64,000 bases of DNA, taken from contig NZ_WYDQ01000001.1 of assembly GCF_024105635.1 (NCBI RefSeq), positions 1,736,001 to 1,800,000 on the forward strand. Direction: 5' to 3'. Shown piece by piece: positions 37,858-46,558 of the stretch; position 1 is the stretch's first letter; each line of letters starts with the position of its first letter. Position numbers and translations under genes: made by a program. A model generated the notes under the pieces. That model was given only the letters and a program-made list of their open reading frames with translations, had not been told where the DNA came from and did no database searches. The DNA comes from Oceanicola sp. 502str15 (GTDB lineage Bacteria; Pseudomonadota; Alphaproteobacteria; Rhodobacterales; Rhodobacteraceae).

Positions 37858-39036
37858 TCAGGCCATCTCCAGCGCCTGCATCACGTCGGCCACAAGGTCC
37901 GCACTGTCTTCGATCCCGAGCGAGAGCCGCACCAGGCCGGGGCTGATCCCCAGCACCGCCTTCTTCTCGTCCGAAAGCCGCTGGTGGGTGGTGGTCGCCG
38001 GATGGGTGATGATGCTCTTGGCATCGCCCAGATTGTTCGAAATCACCGCGATCTCGAGCGCATCCAGAAAACGGAACGCCGCCTCCTTGCCGCCCTTGAT
38101 CTCGAAGCTCACCACCGTGCCGGGCTTTTCCATCTGCGCCAGCGCAAGGTTGTGCTGCGGATGGTCCGGCAGGCCCGGATAGAGCACCGCGTTGATCTTC
38201 TCGTGCCCGACCAGCGCCCGTGCGACGGTCTCGGCATTTTCCGCCTGCGCCCGGCAGCGCAGATCGAGGGTCTCCAGACCCTTCAGCAGCACCCAGGCGT
38301 TGAACGGGCTCATCGCGCCCCCGGTGTGCTTGAGGTAAGGCTCCAGCGTGCCGCGAATGAACTCCTTGGTGCCCAGCACCACGCCGCCCAGCACCCGGCC
38401 CTGCCCGTCGATATGCTTGGTGGCGGAATACACGATCACATCCGCGCCCAGCTCGAGGCTGCGCTGAAAGACCGGCGTGGCAAAGACATTGTCCACCACC
38501 ACCAGCGCGCCCACCGCATGGGCCAGCTCACTGACCCCGGCGATGTCGATCACCTCCAGCGTCGGGTTCGAGAGCGCCTCGAAGAACACCAGCTTGGTAT
38601 CGGGCCGGATCGCCGCCTTCCAGGCGCCGAGGTCGGTGCCGTCGACAAACTCCACCTCCACGCCGAAGCGCGCCAGAACTTCCGACAGGATGTATTCGCA
38701 GGAGCCGAACAGCGCCCGGCTGCTCACCACATGGTCGCCCGCCTTCAGCGGCGCGGTCAGCGCCGCGCTCACCGCCGCCATGCCGCTGGCGGTGGCAAAG
38801 GCATCCTCCGCGCCCTCCAGCATGGCGATGCGCTCTTCGAACATCCGCACCGTCGGGTTGCCGTAGCGGGCATAGATGAACTCGTCATCACCCAACGCCT
38901 CGAACCGGTCCTGCGCCTGCTGCGCGGTGTCGTAGACAAACCCCTGGGTCAGAAAAATCGCCTCGCTGACCTCGCCATACTGCGAGCGCCGCGTGCCGCC
39001 ATGAACCAGCTTGGTGCGTGTTTTGCGTTCAGACAT
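37858..39036 (-). CDS. metZ: O-succinylhomoserine sulfhydrylase
   Basis: 392 residues, PLP-dependent Cys/Met metabolism family. It makes homocysteine directly from O-succinylhomoserine and sulfide. Motifs: YARYGNPTVRMFEERIA, SGMAAVSAAL, VVDNVFATPVFQ and VYSATKHIDGQGRVLGG with the Schiff-base Lys in SATKHIDG. The gene is preceded by a SAM-II riboswitch, a terminator and a hairpin around its ribosome site, so SAM represses it. AAGGAGG is at 39043-39049. Confidence 0.95.
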   Translation of the reverse strand: MSERKTRTKLVHGGTRRSQYGEVSEAIFLTQGFVYDTAQQAQDRFEALGDDEFIYARYGNPTVRMFEERIAMLEGAEDAFATASGMAAVSAALTAPLKAGDHVVSSRALFGSCEYILSEVLARFGVEVEFVDGTDLGAWKAAIRPDTKLVFFEALSNPTLEVIDIAGVSELAHAVGALVVVDNVFATPVFQRSLELGADVIVYSATKHIDGQGRVLGGVVLGTKEFIRGTLEPYLKHTGGAMSPFNAWVLLKGLETLDLRCRAQAENAETVARALVGHEKINAVLYPGLPDHPQHNLALAQMEKPGTVVSFEIKGGKEAAFRFLDALEIAVISNNLGDAKSIITHPATTTHQRLSDEKKAVLGISPGLVRLSLGIEDSADLVADVMQALEMA

Positions 39037-39037
39037 G

Positions 39038-39056
39038 ATTGGCCTCCTTCGCCAAT
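39038..39056 (-). promoter_or_regulatory. Hairpin presenting the metZ ribosome site
   Basis: ATTGGC (39038-39043) pairs with GCCAAT (39051-39056), and the AAGGAGG ribosome site overlaps the loop (39043-39049). It may tune translation or expose the site. It ends one base before the start codon. Confidence 0.55.
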
Positions 39057-39092
39057 AAAAAAGCCCTCACCGCTGCCAAGCGACGAGGGGCT
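39057..39092 (-). terminator. Leader terminator of metZ
   Basis: On the minus strand AGCCCCTCGTCGCT pairs with AGCGGTGAGGGCT through 13 pairs with one bulge, loop TGGC, then six T residues. It lies between the SAM-II aptamer and metZ, the place for a riboswitch-controlled terminator. Confidence 0.85.
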
Positions 39093-39104
39093 CCCTCTGC
39101 CTGA

Positions 39105-39158
39105 CCTCTTTAGCGGAAGTGTTTAGAGTGGCCCGCAATCCGGTGAACAAATCGCCAC
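39105..39158 (-). promoter_or_regulatory. SAM-II riboswitch aptamer
   Basis: On the minus strand the text is GTGGC-GATTTG-TTC-ACCGGATTGCGG-GCCAC, then TCTAAACACTTCC-GCTAAAGAGG. The P1 stem GTGGC/GCCAC, GATTTG, ACCGnATTGC, AAA and GCTAAA are the conserved parts of SAM-II, known from alphaproteobacterial metA, metZ and related genes. It should turn metZ off when S-adenosylmethionine is plentiful. Confidence 0.92.
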
Positions 39159-39169
39159 TTGTGAGGGCT

Positions 39170-39198
39170 GAATTACGCCCAGCCGCGCGCCACGTCAA
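39170..39198 (-). promoter_or_regulatory. metZ promoter
   Basis: On the minus strand TTGACG (39198-39193), a 17-bp spacer and TAATTC (39175-39170) form a good sigma-70-type promoter. It would start transcription near 39163, just before the SAM-II aptamer. Confidence 0.7.
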
Positions 39199-39308
39199 TC
39201 CCGTTGGGCGGCTGAAATCCCCCGCCCCCGGCCCGCCTGCCACAAAACTGCCGACAGAAACCGGGCGCGCGCCCGTTTCACCTTCGAGCAGCAAACAGGA
39301 GGCTCCCC

Positions 39309-39716
39309 ATGAAACCGATCCTCGCCACCGTCCTCATCGCCACCACCACCCTACTCGCCCCCGCCGCCTTCGCGGCCCCGGGCGGGAGCAAGGCCAACTG
39401 CAACGCCAACGGCCATCGCGGCGCCTGCGCCCAGCCGCTGCGCTCCGAAAGCATCCGCCCGCAGGACTACGAGAACGAGGCCCGCAAGCAGCAGGCCCGC
39501 CAGCTCAAGGCCCGCCTGCAGGAGCAGGAGCGCCAACAGCAGCGCCGCCAGCTCAAGAAGCGCGGCCACGCCCCCACCCAAGCCCAACTCCGCCACCTGC
39601 CCCGGGCCCCGCGCGGGCAGGAATACCGGGTGATCGACAACCGCGTCGTGCGCATCAACAGCGACACCGCCCAGGTCGTCGCCGTGCTCGGCCTGCTCTC
39701 GGCGCTGCTCCGCTAG
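39309..39716 (+). CDS. Exported RcnB-like small protein
   Basis: 135 residues. A signal peptide (MKPILATVLIATTTLLAPAAFA) is followed by a Gln/Arg-rich, probably coiled helix (QARQLKARLQEQERQQQRRQ) and a C-terminal motif LPRAPRGQEYRVIDNRVVRI. The end resembles RcnB/YohN-type periplasmic proteins, linked to Ni/Co balance or envelope integrity in other bacteria. The function here is unknown. GGAGG lies before ATG 39309. The 3' end overlaps the convergent PAP2 gene by 4 bp. Confidence 0.75.
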   Translation: MKPILATVLIATTTLLAPAAFAAPGGSKANCNANGHRGACAQPLRSESIRPQDYENEARKQQARQLKARLQEQERQQQRRQLKKRGHAPTQAQLRHLPRAPRGQEYRVIDNRVVRINSDTAQVVAVLGLLSALLR

Positions 39717-40492
39717 CGCCGCCCCGGCGGTCCCGTCTCTCCGGTCGGGACCGCCGGCTCCTCCGCCGCCGCCGCCTCCGGCTCCACCGCACCGCGCCGC
39801 GACAGCCACCTTGCGCCAAGGAAACAGGCCATCGCCCAGGCCGCGCCCGCCAGCCACCCGGCCAGCACGTCGGTTGGCCAGTGCACGCCAAGGTAAACCC
39901 GGCTCACCCCCACCAGCACCGTCATCAGCACCGCCAGCGCGAGGATATAGACCTTCAGCGCCCGGCTCGGCATGACCCGCGCCACCAGCACGCCCAGCGT
40001 CAGGTAGGTCACGGCCGCCATCATCGAATGGCCCGAGGGGAAGGACGAGGTGATGACCTCCACGCCATGGGGCACCAGCTCGGGGCGCGGGCGGGCAAAG
40101 AGCAGCTTGGCGCTGTGCGAAATCAGAATGCCGCCGCCCACCGAGCCCAACAGATACACCACCGTCCCCCAGCTCCGGCGAATGGCAAAGAACCCCGCCA
40201 CCGCGAATGTGAAGATCGACAGCACCAGCACCCCGCCCAGCGCCGTCACGTCGCGCCCCATCACCTCCACCCAGCCCGGCCCGATCGGGTCGCTCAAGTC
40301 GCCGGGGGTGCGGAACATGAGCAGCAGGGCCTCGTCGAGCGTGGTGGTGTCGCCCTCGATCACCTCCTCTGCCAGCCCGGCAAAGGCCCAGACGCCGCCC
40401 ACCACCATCGCCAGCACCAGAAGCGTGCGCAGCTCCACGTTCGATCGGATCCATCGGAGGGCGCGGCGGCGGGTCGTCATGTCATATGCCAT
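39713..40492 (-). CDS. PAP2 family membrane phosphatase
   Basis: 259 residues, about six membrane helices. The three phosphatase motifs are [21 protein letters not shown] and SRVYLGVHWPTDV. Members dephosphorylate undecaprenyl pyrophosphate or phosphatidic acid/phosphatidylglycerophosphate. The substrate cannot be told. The start is 40492 or 40480; neither has a strong ribosome site. The C-terminal 30 residues are Ala/Glu/Pro-rich. Confidence 0.88.
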   Translation of the reverse strand: MAYDMTTRRRALRWIRSNVELRTLLVLAMVVGGVWAFAGLAEEVIEGDTTTLDEALLLMFRTPGDLSDPIGPGWVEVMGRDVTALGGVLVLSIFTFAVAGFFAIRRSWGTVVYLLGSVGGGILISHSAKLLFARPRPELVPHGVEVITSSFPSGHSMMAAVTYLTLGVLVARVMPSRALKVYILALAVLMTVLVGVSRVYLGVHWPTDVLAGWLAGAAWAMACFLGARWLSRRGAVEPEAAAAEEPAVPTGETGPPGRR

Positions 40493-40675
40493 AGGCTTGC
40501 AACGCGGTCCCTGCCCCTCCCGTTCCCTGTGGCCTGCGCGCCTCCTTCCGCGCTGTCACACCGCTGTAACCCAAGCTTAATGCAGGCGTAGTAAAACAAG
40601 GGCACTGATCCCCCAGATGTTGTGGCCCGATGGCTTGCCTCAGGGTCATGGCGCTCAGCCATGGGGAGTGCCCCG

Positions 40676-41602
40676 ATGCCCCTGACACATGCCAATGCCG
40701 ATGGCGACCGTCTCGCCGACCCGGCAGAAACCGTCTCCCGCCTGCGCTCCGCGCTGGCCGAGGCCTCGCCCGATGCGCCCATCGCCGTGCTGGTGCACGG
40801 CTTCCAGTACTCGCCGCAGGATCCGGCCCGCAGCCCCCATGGCTCGCTCTTCGGGACCGGGCAGCAGGAATCGAGCTGGCCCGAGCTTCTGGGCCATGGC
40901 GCTGCCGATGCGCCGGTCTGCCTCGGCTTCGGCTGGGAGAGCCGCGGCTCGATCTGGTCGGCCTACCACCGCGCACCCCGCGCCGGGCGGGCGCTGGCCG
41001 AGCTGGTCGACCTCGCCGCCGCCCTCGCCCCCTCCCGCCGCATCACCCTGCTGGCCCATTCGCTCGGCGCCCGCGTGGCCTTGCAGGCGCTGCCCCATCT
41101 GCCCGCCGGGGCGATGCGCCGCGCCATCCTGCTCGCCGCCGCCGAATACCGCCACCGCGCCGCCGAAGCCGCCGACTGCCCCGCAGGCCATGCCGCCGAT
41201 TTCCTCAACGTGACCTCGGCGCAAAACCTCCCGTTCGACCTGCTGCTCGAATATGCCTTCGCGCCCGGCCGCCCGGGCCGCGCTGCCATGGGCCGCGGCA
41301 TGGCCGGTCACGGCGCCGCGCAGGCCGCCCGCTGGACAGACCTGCCCCTCACCTGCCCCCACACCCGCGCCGCCCTCGCCCGCCTCGGCCACCCCATCGC
41401 CGCACCCACCCGCCGGGTCTGCCACGGCTCCACCTACTCCGCCCCCGGCGTCTTCTCCCTCTACCGCGCCGCGCTCCACGATGCCTCGCTCCTGCCCCGC
41501 CTGCGCGCCGCCCTCCCCGCGCCCGCACACCGCCGCCTCACCGCCAATCTCGCCCGCCTCGCATCTTTCGCCTTGCCTCCGGGAAATCGAACGCCATCCT
41601 GA
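40676..41602 (+). CDS. Alpha/beta hydrolase
   Basis: 308 residues. It begins MPLTHANADGDRL after GGGGAG at 40663-40668. IAVLVHGFQYSPQDP gives the oxyanion strand, and ITLLAHSLGARVALQALP carries the nucleophile elbow AHSLG. A late His (RVCHGSTY near 250) is a plausible third member. This suggests an esterase or lipase-like hydrolase, of the DUF-type family of HGFQ proteins. No signal peptide. The substrate is unknown. Confidence 0.8.
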   Translation: MPLTHANADGDRLADPAETVSRLRSALAEASPDAPIAVLVHGFQYSPQDPARSPHGSLFGTGQQESSWPELLGHGAADAPVCLGFGWESRGSIWSAYHRAPRAGRALAELVDLAAALAPSRRITLLAHSLGARVALQALPHLPAGAMRRAILLAAAEYRHRAAEAADCPAGHAADFLNVTSAQNLPFDLLLEYAFAPGRPGRAAMGRGMAGHGAAQAARWTDLPLTCPHTRAALARLGHPIAAPTRRVCHGSTYSAPGVFSLYRAALHDASLLPRLRAALPAPAHRRLTANLARLASFALPPGNRTPS

Positions 41603-41628
41603 TCCTCGACTTGAGGAGGAATATCACC

Positions 41629-42333
41629 ATGGCCCCGATCGACCTGTACTACTGGCCCACCCCCAACGGCTGGAAAGTTTCCATCGCGCTCGAGGAGATG
41701 GGCCTGCCCTACGAGACCCACCTCGTGAACATCGGCGCGGGCGACCAGTTCAAACCCGAGTTCCTCGCGATCTCCCCCAACAACCGGATGCCCGCCATCG
41801 TCGACCCCGAAGGCCCCGACGGCCAGCCCGTCTCGGTCTTCGAAAGCGCCGCCATCCTGATGTATCTCGCCCGCAAGACGGGGCGCTTCTACGGCTCCGG
41901 CGAGCGCGGGCGTATCGCCGTGGAGGAATGGCTGATGTGGCAGATGGGCGGCCTCGGCCCCATGGCCGGCCAGGCCCACCACTTCCTCAAATACGCCCCC
42001 TCGATGGAGCCACCCAACGACCTGCCCTACGCCAAGGACCGCTACCGAAACGAGGTGAACCGCCTCCACGGCGTCCTCGACCGCCAACTCGCCAAGACCG
42101 AATACGTCGCCGGCCCCGACTACTCCATCGCCGACATGGCCATCTGGCCCTGGGCGATCCTCTGGGAAGGCCAGCAGCAGGACATCTCCGACAAGCCCCA
42201 CTTCTCCCGCTGGCTCGACCTCGTTGGAGCGCGTGAGGCGGTGGTGAAGGGGAAGGCGCTGGCAGCAGAGAAACGGGCGAATTTGCAGGACAACAAGGAC
42301 GCCCAGAAGGTGCTCTTCGGCAAGCGGGACTAG
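41629..42333 (+). CDS. Glutathione S-transferase (YfcG/Nu-like)
   Basis: 234 residues. It starts IDLYYWPTPNGWKVSIALEE, the TPNGxK pattern of Nu-class GSTs. The thioredoxin-like domain has NRMPAIVDP and VFESAAILMYLARK (ES motif for glutathione), followed by the helical domain with YSIADMAIWPW. Nu-class members such as YfcG reduce disulfides with bound GSSG. GAGGAGGA at 41613-41620 supports ATG 41629. It lies 26 bp after the alpha/beta hydrolase stop. Confidence 0.93.
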   Translation: MAPIDLYYWPTPNGWKVSIALEEMGLPYETHLVNIGAGDQFKPEFLAISPNNRMPAIVDPEGPDGQPVSVFESAAILMYLARKTGRFYGSGERGRIAVEEWLMWQMGGLGPMAGQAHHFLKYAPSMEPPNDLPYAKDRYRNEVNRLHGVLDRQLAKTEYVAGPDYSIADMAIWPWAILWEGQQQDISDKPHFSRWLDLVGAREAVVKGKALAAEKRANLQDNKDAQKVLFGKRD

Positions 42334-42382
42334 CAAACTCGCCCGCTCCGCCAAGGAGGGCCGCCGCCGGGGCGAGCCCGGG

Positions 42383-42808
42383 CTAGAACGCGAGGTTCGC
42401 CAGCGGCGCGTGGATCAGGTCTTCCTCCAGCGCCACCTGCGAATGCTCGGTCAGCTCCACCTTCAGGCAGCCGTCCACCTCTCGCAGAAAGTACTTGGTC
42501 CGCGACAGCACAACCGCCGTGCCCTCCGCGTCCGCCATCCGTGCGGTGGCAACCGCGGTGATCTTGCCGCCCTCCGAAACCGTCAGCTCGCGCAGGCTCA
42601 GCGGCCCCTTCGACATGCCGTTCGCTTCCAGCTCGCCCATGTAGGCCGCCGTCAGCTGCGACACCTCCTCGCGGGTCGACAGCATGATCATGTCGGCCCC
42701 GAAGTAGACCGCCGTCGGCATCGCCAGGCACTCCATGATCTCGTCCACATCGCCCTCGGTGAACCTTTCCGACAGCCTCACCAAAAACGCTTCCACCCGA
42801 TCGCGCAT
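42383..42808 (-). CDS. NTF2-like (SnoaL-type) small protein
   Basis: 141 residues. The helix-strand texture (VEAFLVRLSERFTEGDVDEIMECLAMP ... LREVDGCLKVELTEHSQV) resembles NTF2/SnoaL-like folds. No catalytic residues can be assigned. GGAGG lies 8 bp before ATG 42808. A CtrA half-site-like TTAACCAT lies at 42832-42839. Confidence 0.6.
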   Translation of the reverse strand: MRDRVEAFLVRLSERFTEGDVDEIMECLAMPTAVYFGADMIMLSTREEVSQLTAAYMGELEANGMSKGPLSLRELTVSEGGKITAVATARMADAEGTAVVLSRTKYFLREVDGCLKVELTEHSQVALEEDLIHAPLANLAF

Positions 42809-42940
42809 CACACACCTGCCTCCCGAAACCAGTTAACCATAACGATTTCGCGCAAATGGCGACGAAAGTGATTCCATGCAAGATCCCTGATCGGCCCGCG
42901 CATCAATTTTTCCGTTGAAACAGGCCCGCGCAGACGGCCC

Positions 42941-43681
42941 TCACCCCACAACCACTTCCCAAATGAGCTTCGCCGACACCACCGCCAGCGCCACCTCCAC
43001 CAACAGGTAAAACAGCTTCTCCGGCAGCCACCGCGCCACCCGCGCCCCGCTCCACGCCCCCGCCAGCGCAAAGGGCGCCAGCCGGGCCGCCTCCATCAGG
43101 CTCTCCCAGGTGATCTGCCCGGCCAGCACGTAGGGCGGCATCTTCAGCAGGTTGACCACCGAGAAAAAGATCGTGACCGTCCCGAGATACACCATCTTGT
43201 CGAGCCGCTGGGGCAGCACATAGGCCTGAAACGGCGGCCCCCCGGCGTGGGAAATATAGCTGGTGAACCCCGCCAGCGTGCCCCAGACCAGCCCGCGCGG
43301 CACATCGGCCTCCCGCGGCGCGGGCTCAGTGCGGGCAAATCGCCCCCGAACCGAGCCGACGAGGTAGTAAATCCCGATCCCCGCCACCAGCAGCTTGATC
43401 GCATCGCCGGGCACCACCGTCACCGCGAAATAGGCCGCGATGATCCCCGCCACCGCGCCCGGCAGCATGATCTTCAGGTTGCGCACCGAAAACGCCTTGC
43501 GGAACAGGTAGACCGCATACCAGTCGGCAATGATGTAGAGCGGCAGCAACAGCCCCGCCGCCATCGCCGGGTCCATGAACAGCGACATCAGCGGCACCGA
43601 AAGCATCGCCAGCATCGGCACCCCGCCCTTGGAGAGCCCCATCATGTAGGCCGCCAGCGCAGCCACGATCCAGAATTCCAT
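42941..43681 (-). CDS. TSUP family membrane transporter
   Basis: 246 residues, eight hydrophobic segments in two repeats. GLSKGGVPMLAMLSVPL near 16-32 and GFTSYISHAGGPPFQAYVLPQ near 145 are the TauE/SafE signatures. Members move sulfite, sulfoacetate or other sulfur anions, or short acids. Substrate unknown. It is alone; no sulfur operon is adjacent. Confidence 0.88.
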   Translation of the reverse strand: MEFWIVAALAAYMMGLSKGGVPMLAMLSVPLMSLFMDPAMAAGLLLPLYIIADWYAVYLFRKAFSVRNLKIMLPGAVAGIIAAYFAVTVVPGDAIKLLVAGIGIYYLVGSVRGRFARTEPAPREADVPRGLVWGTLAGFTSYISHAGGPPFQAYVLPQRLDKMVYLGTVTIFFSVVNLLKMPPYVLAGQITWESLMEAARLAPFALAGAWSGARVARWLPEKLFYLLVEVALAVVSAKLIWEVVVG

Positions 43682-44016
43682 GCCTCTCCCCGCGAGGCCA
43701 GAAGACCTCCAACGCCGCCGCGACCCCGCCGCTCAGGCCCAGCGCATACCCTGCCGCCCGACCACATTCAACGCCACGCGCCCCCGCGCCCGTCCTCCAC
43801 CACCGCGACCGCTCGGCAGGCCGCAAGCGCCTCCCCCGACCCGCCCCAGACCCGAACAGTTTGAATCAAATTGCCCATTTTCTTGCTGCAAATATCTCCC
43901 GCCGGAGGCCTCAAATCTCTTCTGGCGCCCCCGCGCTACCAATCCACCCCGCCAGCAACCCGCCACCAACCAAGGCAACACCCCCGGCCCGGCCTCACCC
44001 CACCGGGGCGCCGCGT
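43682..44016. other. 335-bp gap after yciB
   Basis: C-rich on the plus strand, with no supported gene. It holds repeat copy C and the 5' region of the TSUP gene. The frames across it are shadows. Confidence 0.5.
43876..43909 (+). repeat. CATTTTCTTG element, copy C
   Basis: CATTTTCTTGCTGCAAATAT then CTCCCGCCGGAG, a short CTCC/GGAG hairpin. It is identical to copy A over the first 24 bp and lies 108 bp past the yciB stop. Confidence 0.8.
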
Positions 44017-44616
44017 TCACTCGCTCTTTTCGGTCCCGTATTTCTCGATCAGCGGATATTGCGCCATCATGAAAACAAAGAGCGCAGCAGGCAGCCCGAA
44101 GGTCTTCACCGTCACCCAGACCCCGCTGGAGAGCGCGAAGGCAATCACCGCATTGGCCACCGCCAGCGCAAGGAAGAACCAGGCAAACCGCTTGGTCAGG
44201 ATCAGCCAACCCGCATCGCTCATCGGCAAGAGCCCCTCCATGAGCCGCGCAAGGTAGCTCTGCCCCCGCATCAGCCCGATCGCGAGGATACCGGCAAACA
44301 TCGCGTAAAGGATCGTCGGCTTCAGCTTCAAAAACAGGTCGTTGTCCAGCACCACCGTCAGCCCGCCCATGAAGACCACCAGCACCAGCGTCATCACCTG
44401 CATCCGGCTGAGCGCGCCCGTCAGCGCCCAGAGCGCCCCCATGCAGATCACCATGGCGAGGACGAACCAGAAGGTGAGGTAGGTGAAGGTCTTCACCTCA
44501 TGGCCGAAGAGCATGTAGCTCTCCCCCTTCAGCAGGAAGAAGCCCAGGAAGAACCCCAGCACCGGGCCAAACTCCAGCGCCGTCTTCACCCAGCCGGGCA
44601 CCTGTTTCTCTGCCAT
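44017..44616 (-). CDS. yciB: YciB family inner-membrane protein
   Basis: 199 residues with five or six membrane helices (FGPVLGFFLGFFLLKG, TYLTFWFVLAMVICMGALWA, LVLVVFMGGLTVVL and so on). WVKTALEFGPVLGFF is the family N-terminus. YciB (once called septation protein A) is linked to cell envelope and division in other bacteria. Its start is 13 bp after the EamA stop, so both are in one unit. Confidence 0.9.
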   Translation of the reverse strand: MAEKQVPGWVKTALEFGPVLGFFLGFFLLKGESYMLFGHEVKTFTYLTFWFVLAMVICMGALWALTGALSRMQVMTLVLVVFMGGLTVVLDNDLFLKLKPTILYAMFAGILAIGLMRGQSYLARLMEGLLPMSDAGWLILTKRFAWFFLALAVANAVIAFALSSGVWVTVKTFGLPAALFVFMMAQYPLIEKYGTEKSE

Positions 44617-44629
44617 GTCGCTCTCCACT

Positions 44630-45535
44630 CTAACCTGCCATCTCAACTATCACCGCACCGGCAGCGATCAAGGCCATAAGGGCCAAACGTCGCGGCCCCA
44701 CCCGCTCGCCGAGCAGAAGCCACCCGATGAGCGCGGCAAAGACCGTCGAGGTCTCGCGCAGCACCGCCGCCTCCCCCACCTTGTCGAGCCGGGTGGCCAG
44801 CATCACCGCCCCGAAGGAGAAAAACGCCACCACGCCCCCGATCATCCCCCGCGCCATCAGCGGCCCCAGCGTGGGCGGGCTCTCCATCCGCCGGTAGCGG
44901 ATCAGCGCGACCCAGGGCGCAAAGCCCAGCCCGTCGATCATGAAGAACCACGCCAGAAAGGTGAACGGGTCGGCGGTGGCCCGAATGCCATAGGCGTCAT
45001 AGGTGGTGTAGAGCGCCACGAAGAGGCCGGTCAGCACCGCAAGGCCGAGGGCGGCCACCATGGTGTCGCGTTGCAGCGTGATGGTGCGCAGGTTGTAGGC
45101 CGCCAGCCCGTAGATCCCCGCCAGCAGCACCCCCACCCCGGCCCATTGCCCGAGCGTGAAGTGCTCGCCAAAGATGATCCCCGCCCCGATCACGGCAAAG
45201 AGCGGCCCGGTCCCCCGCACCACCGGGTAAACCACCGTATAGGCCCCGCGCGTGTAGGTCATCGCCTGCGCGATCTTGTAGCCAACATGGATCACGAAGG
45301 CCCCGGCAAAGATCGCCCACATATGCGGCTCGGGCCATGGCACCACGAACAGCGCAAAGGGCGCGGCCATCGCGCCATAGCAAAAGTCGATCGCCCCCCG
45401 GCTCATCCACGGATCATGCCGCCCCTTCTGAAGCGCCCCGAACACCGCATGCAACAAGGCCGCCAGCAAGGCCAGAGCCAGCGCCGCCGTATGGCCCGCC
45501 TCGGTGCCTTCGAGAGATGTGATCCAGGAACTCAT
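44630..45535 (-). CDS. EamA/DMT family transporter
   Basis: 301 residues, about ten membrane helices in two EamA repeats (LALLAALLHAVFGALQKG at the N-terminus, GMIGGVVAFFSFGAVMLA in the second half; VRGTGPLFAVIGAGIIFGE is typical). It probably exports a small metabolite. ATG 45535 was chosen; the 37-residue upstream extension is unlikely. YciB follows after 13 bp. Confidence 0.88.
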   Translation of the reverse strand: MSSWITSLEGTEAGHTAALALALLAALLHAVFGALQKGRHDPWMSRGAIDFCYGAMAAPFALFVVPWPEPHMWAIFAGAFVIHVGYKIAQAMTYTRGAYTVVYPVVRGTGPLFAVIGAGIIFGEHFTLGQWAGVGVLLAGIYGLAAYNLRTITLQRDTMVAALGLAVLTGLFVALYTTYDAYGIRATADPFTFLAWFFMIDGLGFAPWVALIRYRRMESPPTLGPLMARGMIGGVVAFFSFGAVMLATRLDKVGEAAVLRETSTVFAALIGWLLLGERVGPRRLALMALIAAGAVIVEMAG

Positions 45536-45725
45536 GCTGAGGGCATATATTTGCTTGGCGGGATGGTCCAGAGCCCGCCGCCAGCGCCACGCAAGCCGTG
45601 CAGCGCCGACACGCGGGGGGGCGCCCGCAACGGCCGTGCATGGCACTTTATGGTGAAGCCGTCATCCTTTCCTTCGAGGTGCCCCCCAACCTCACCGAAG
45701 CGCCGCCCCGGGGGGCGGGTCGGCG

Positions 45726-45759
45726 CTGCACGGCGGCCTGCGGCCTTGACTCCGTGCAG
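45726..45759 (-). terminator. Hairpin after the ABC permease
   Basis: CTGCACGG and CCGTGCAG form an 8-bp outer stem around an inner GGCC-GCA-GGCC hairpin. It lies 11 bp past the permease stop (minus strand). A second GC-rich inverted repeat (GCGCCG ... CGGCGC) follows. A likely terminator without a long T-run. Confidence 0.45.
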
Positions 45760-45769
45760 GTGCAAAACC

Positions 45770-46558
45770 CTACCGCCCCGCCCCCAGCCGCTTCTCCAGC
45801 CGCCGAAGCGCCAGCGAGAGCGTCACCGTCATCACGAGATAGAGCAGCGCCACCACATTGTAGGTCTCGAAATACCGGAAATTCCCCGCCGATGTGACCT
45901 TCCCGAGCTGGGTGATATCCGTCACCCCCAGCACCGACACGAGGCTCGAATCCTTGATCATCGCGATGAAGTCATTGCCCAGCGGCGGCAGGATGGTCCG
46001 CAGCGCCTGCGGCAACCGCACCAGCCGGAACCGCTGCCATGGCGAAAGCCCCAGCGCCTCCGCCGCCTCGATCTGCCCCTCGTCCACCGCCAGCAACCCG
46101 GCCCGAAACACCTCGGCGATGAAGGCCGAATATCCGATGGTCAGCGCAATGATCGCCCGCCAGAGCAACGAAAAATCCCGCGTCCTGATCCCCTCGCCCC
46201 CGAGCGCGGTCAGCGCCCAGTTCACCGCCCAAACCAGCGCCGGGGCGACCACGAAGGCGACGTAGAGCAGCAGCACCAATATCGGCACGCCCCGCACGAT
46301 CTCCACGTAAAGCCGCGCCACCTGCCGCGCCACGATCCAGCGCGACAGCGAGGCCATGGCCACCAGCAGCCCAAGCAGCGTGGCTAGAGAAAACCCCACC
46401 AAGGTCACGAAAACCGTGATGCCGACACCCTTCATCAGGGTCGCCAGCACATCGGAATAAAGCTCGTCCGCGATCACCCGCCCAAACAGCACCGCCCCCG
46501 TGACGGCCAGGATCACCAGCCACCACGGAAAGTCCTTCTCGCCGGGCCGCTCCCTCAC
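45770..46558 (-). CDS. Amino-acid ABC transporter permease
   Basis: 262 residues, HisM/GlnP type. Five or six membrane segments and the EAA loop [20 protein letters not shown] with Gly, plus [16 protein letters not shown], mark the ABC importer for polar amino acids. The start overlaps the binding-protein stop as ATGA. No ATP-binding protein gene is adjacent, so the ATPase must come from elsewhere. Confidence 0.92.
   Translation of the reverse strand: MRERPGEKDFPWWLVILAVTGAVLFGRVIADELYSDVLATLMKGVGITVFVTLVGFSLATLLGLLVAMASLSRWIVARQVARLYVEIVRGVPILVLLLYVAFVVAPALVWAVNWALTALGGEGIRTRDFSLLWRAIIALTIGYSAFIAEVFRAGLLAVDEGQIEAAEALGLSPWQRFRLVRLPQALRTILPPLGNDFIAMIKDSSLVSVLGVTDITQLGKVTSAGNFRYFETYNVVALLYLVMTVTLSLALRRLEKRLGAGR

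Noticed and set aside
42832..42839. CtrA half-site TTAACCAT before the NTF2-like gene
   Set aside because: Only one half-site and no spaced partner, so it is too weak to list as a box.
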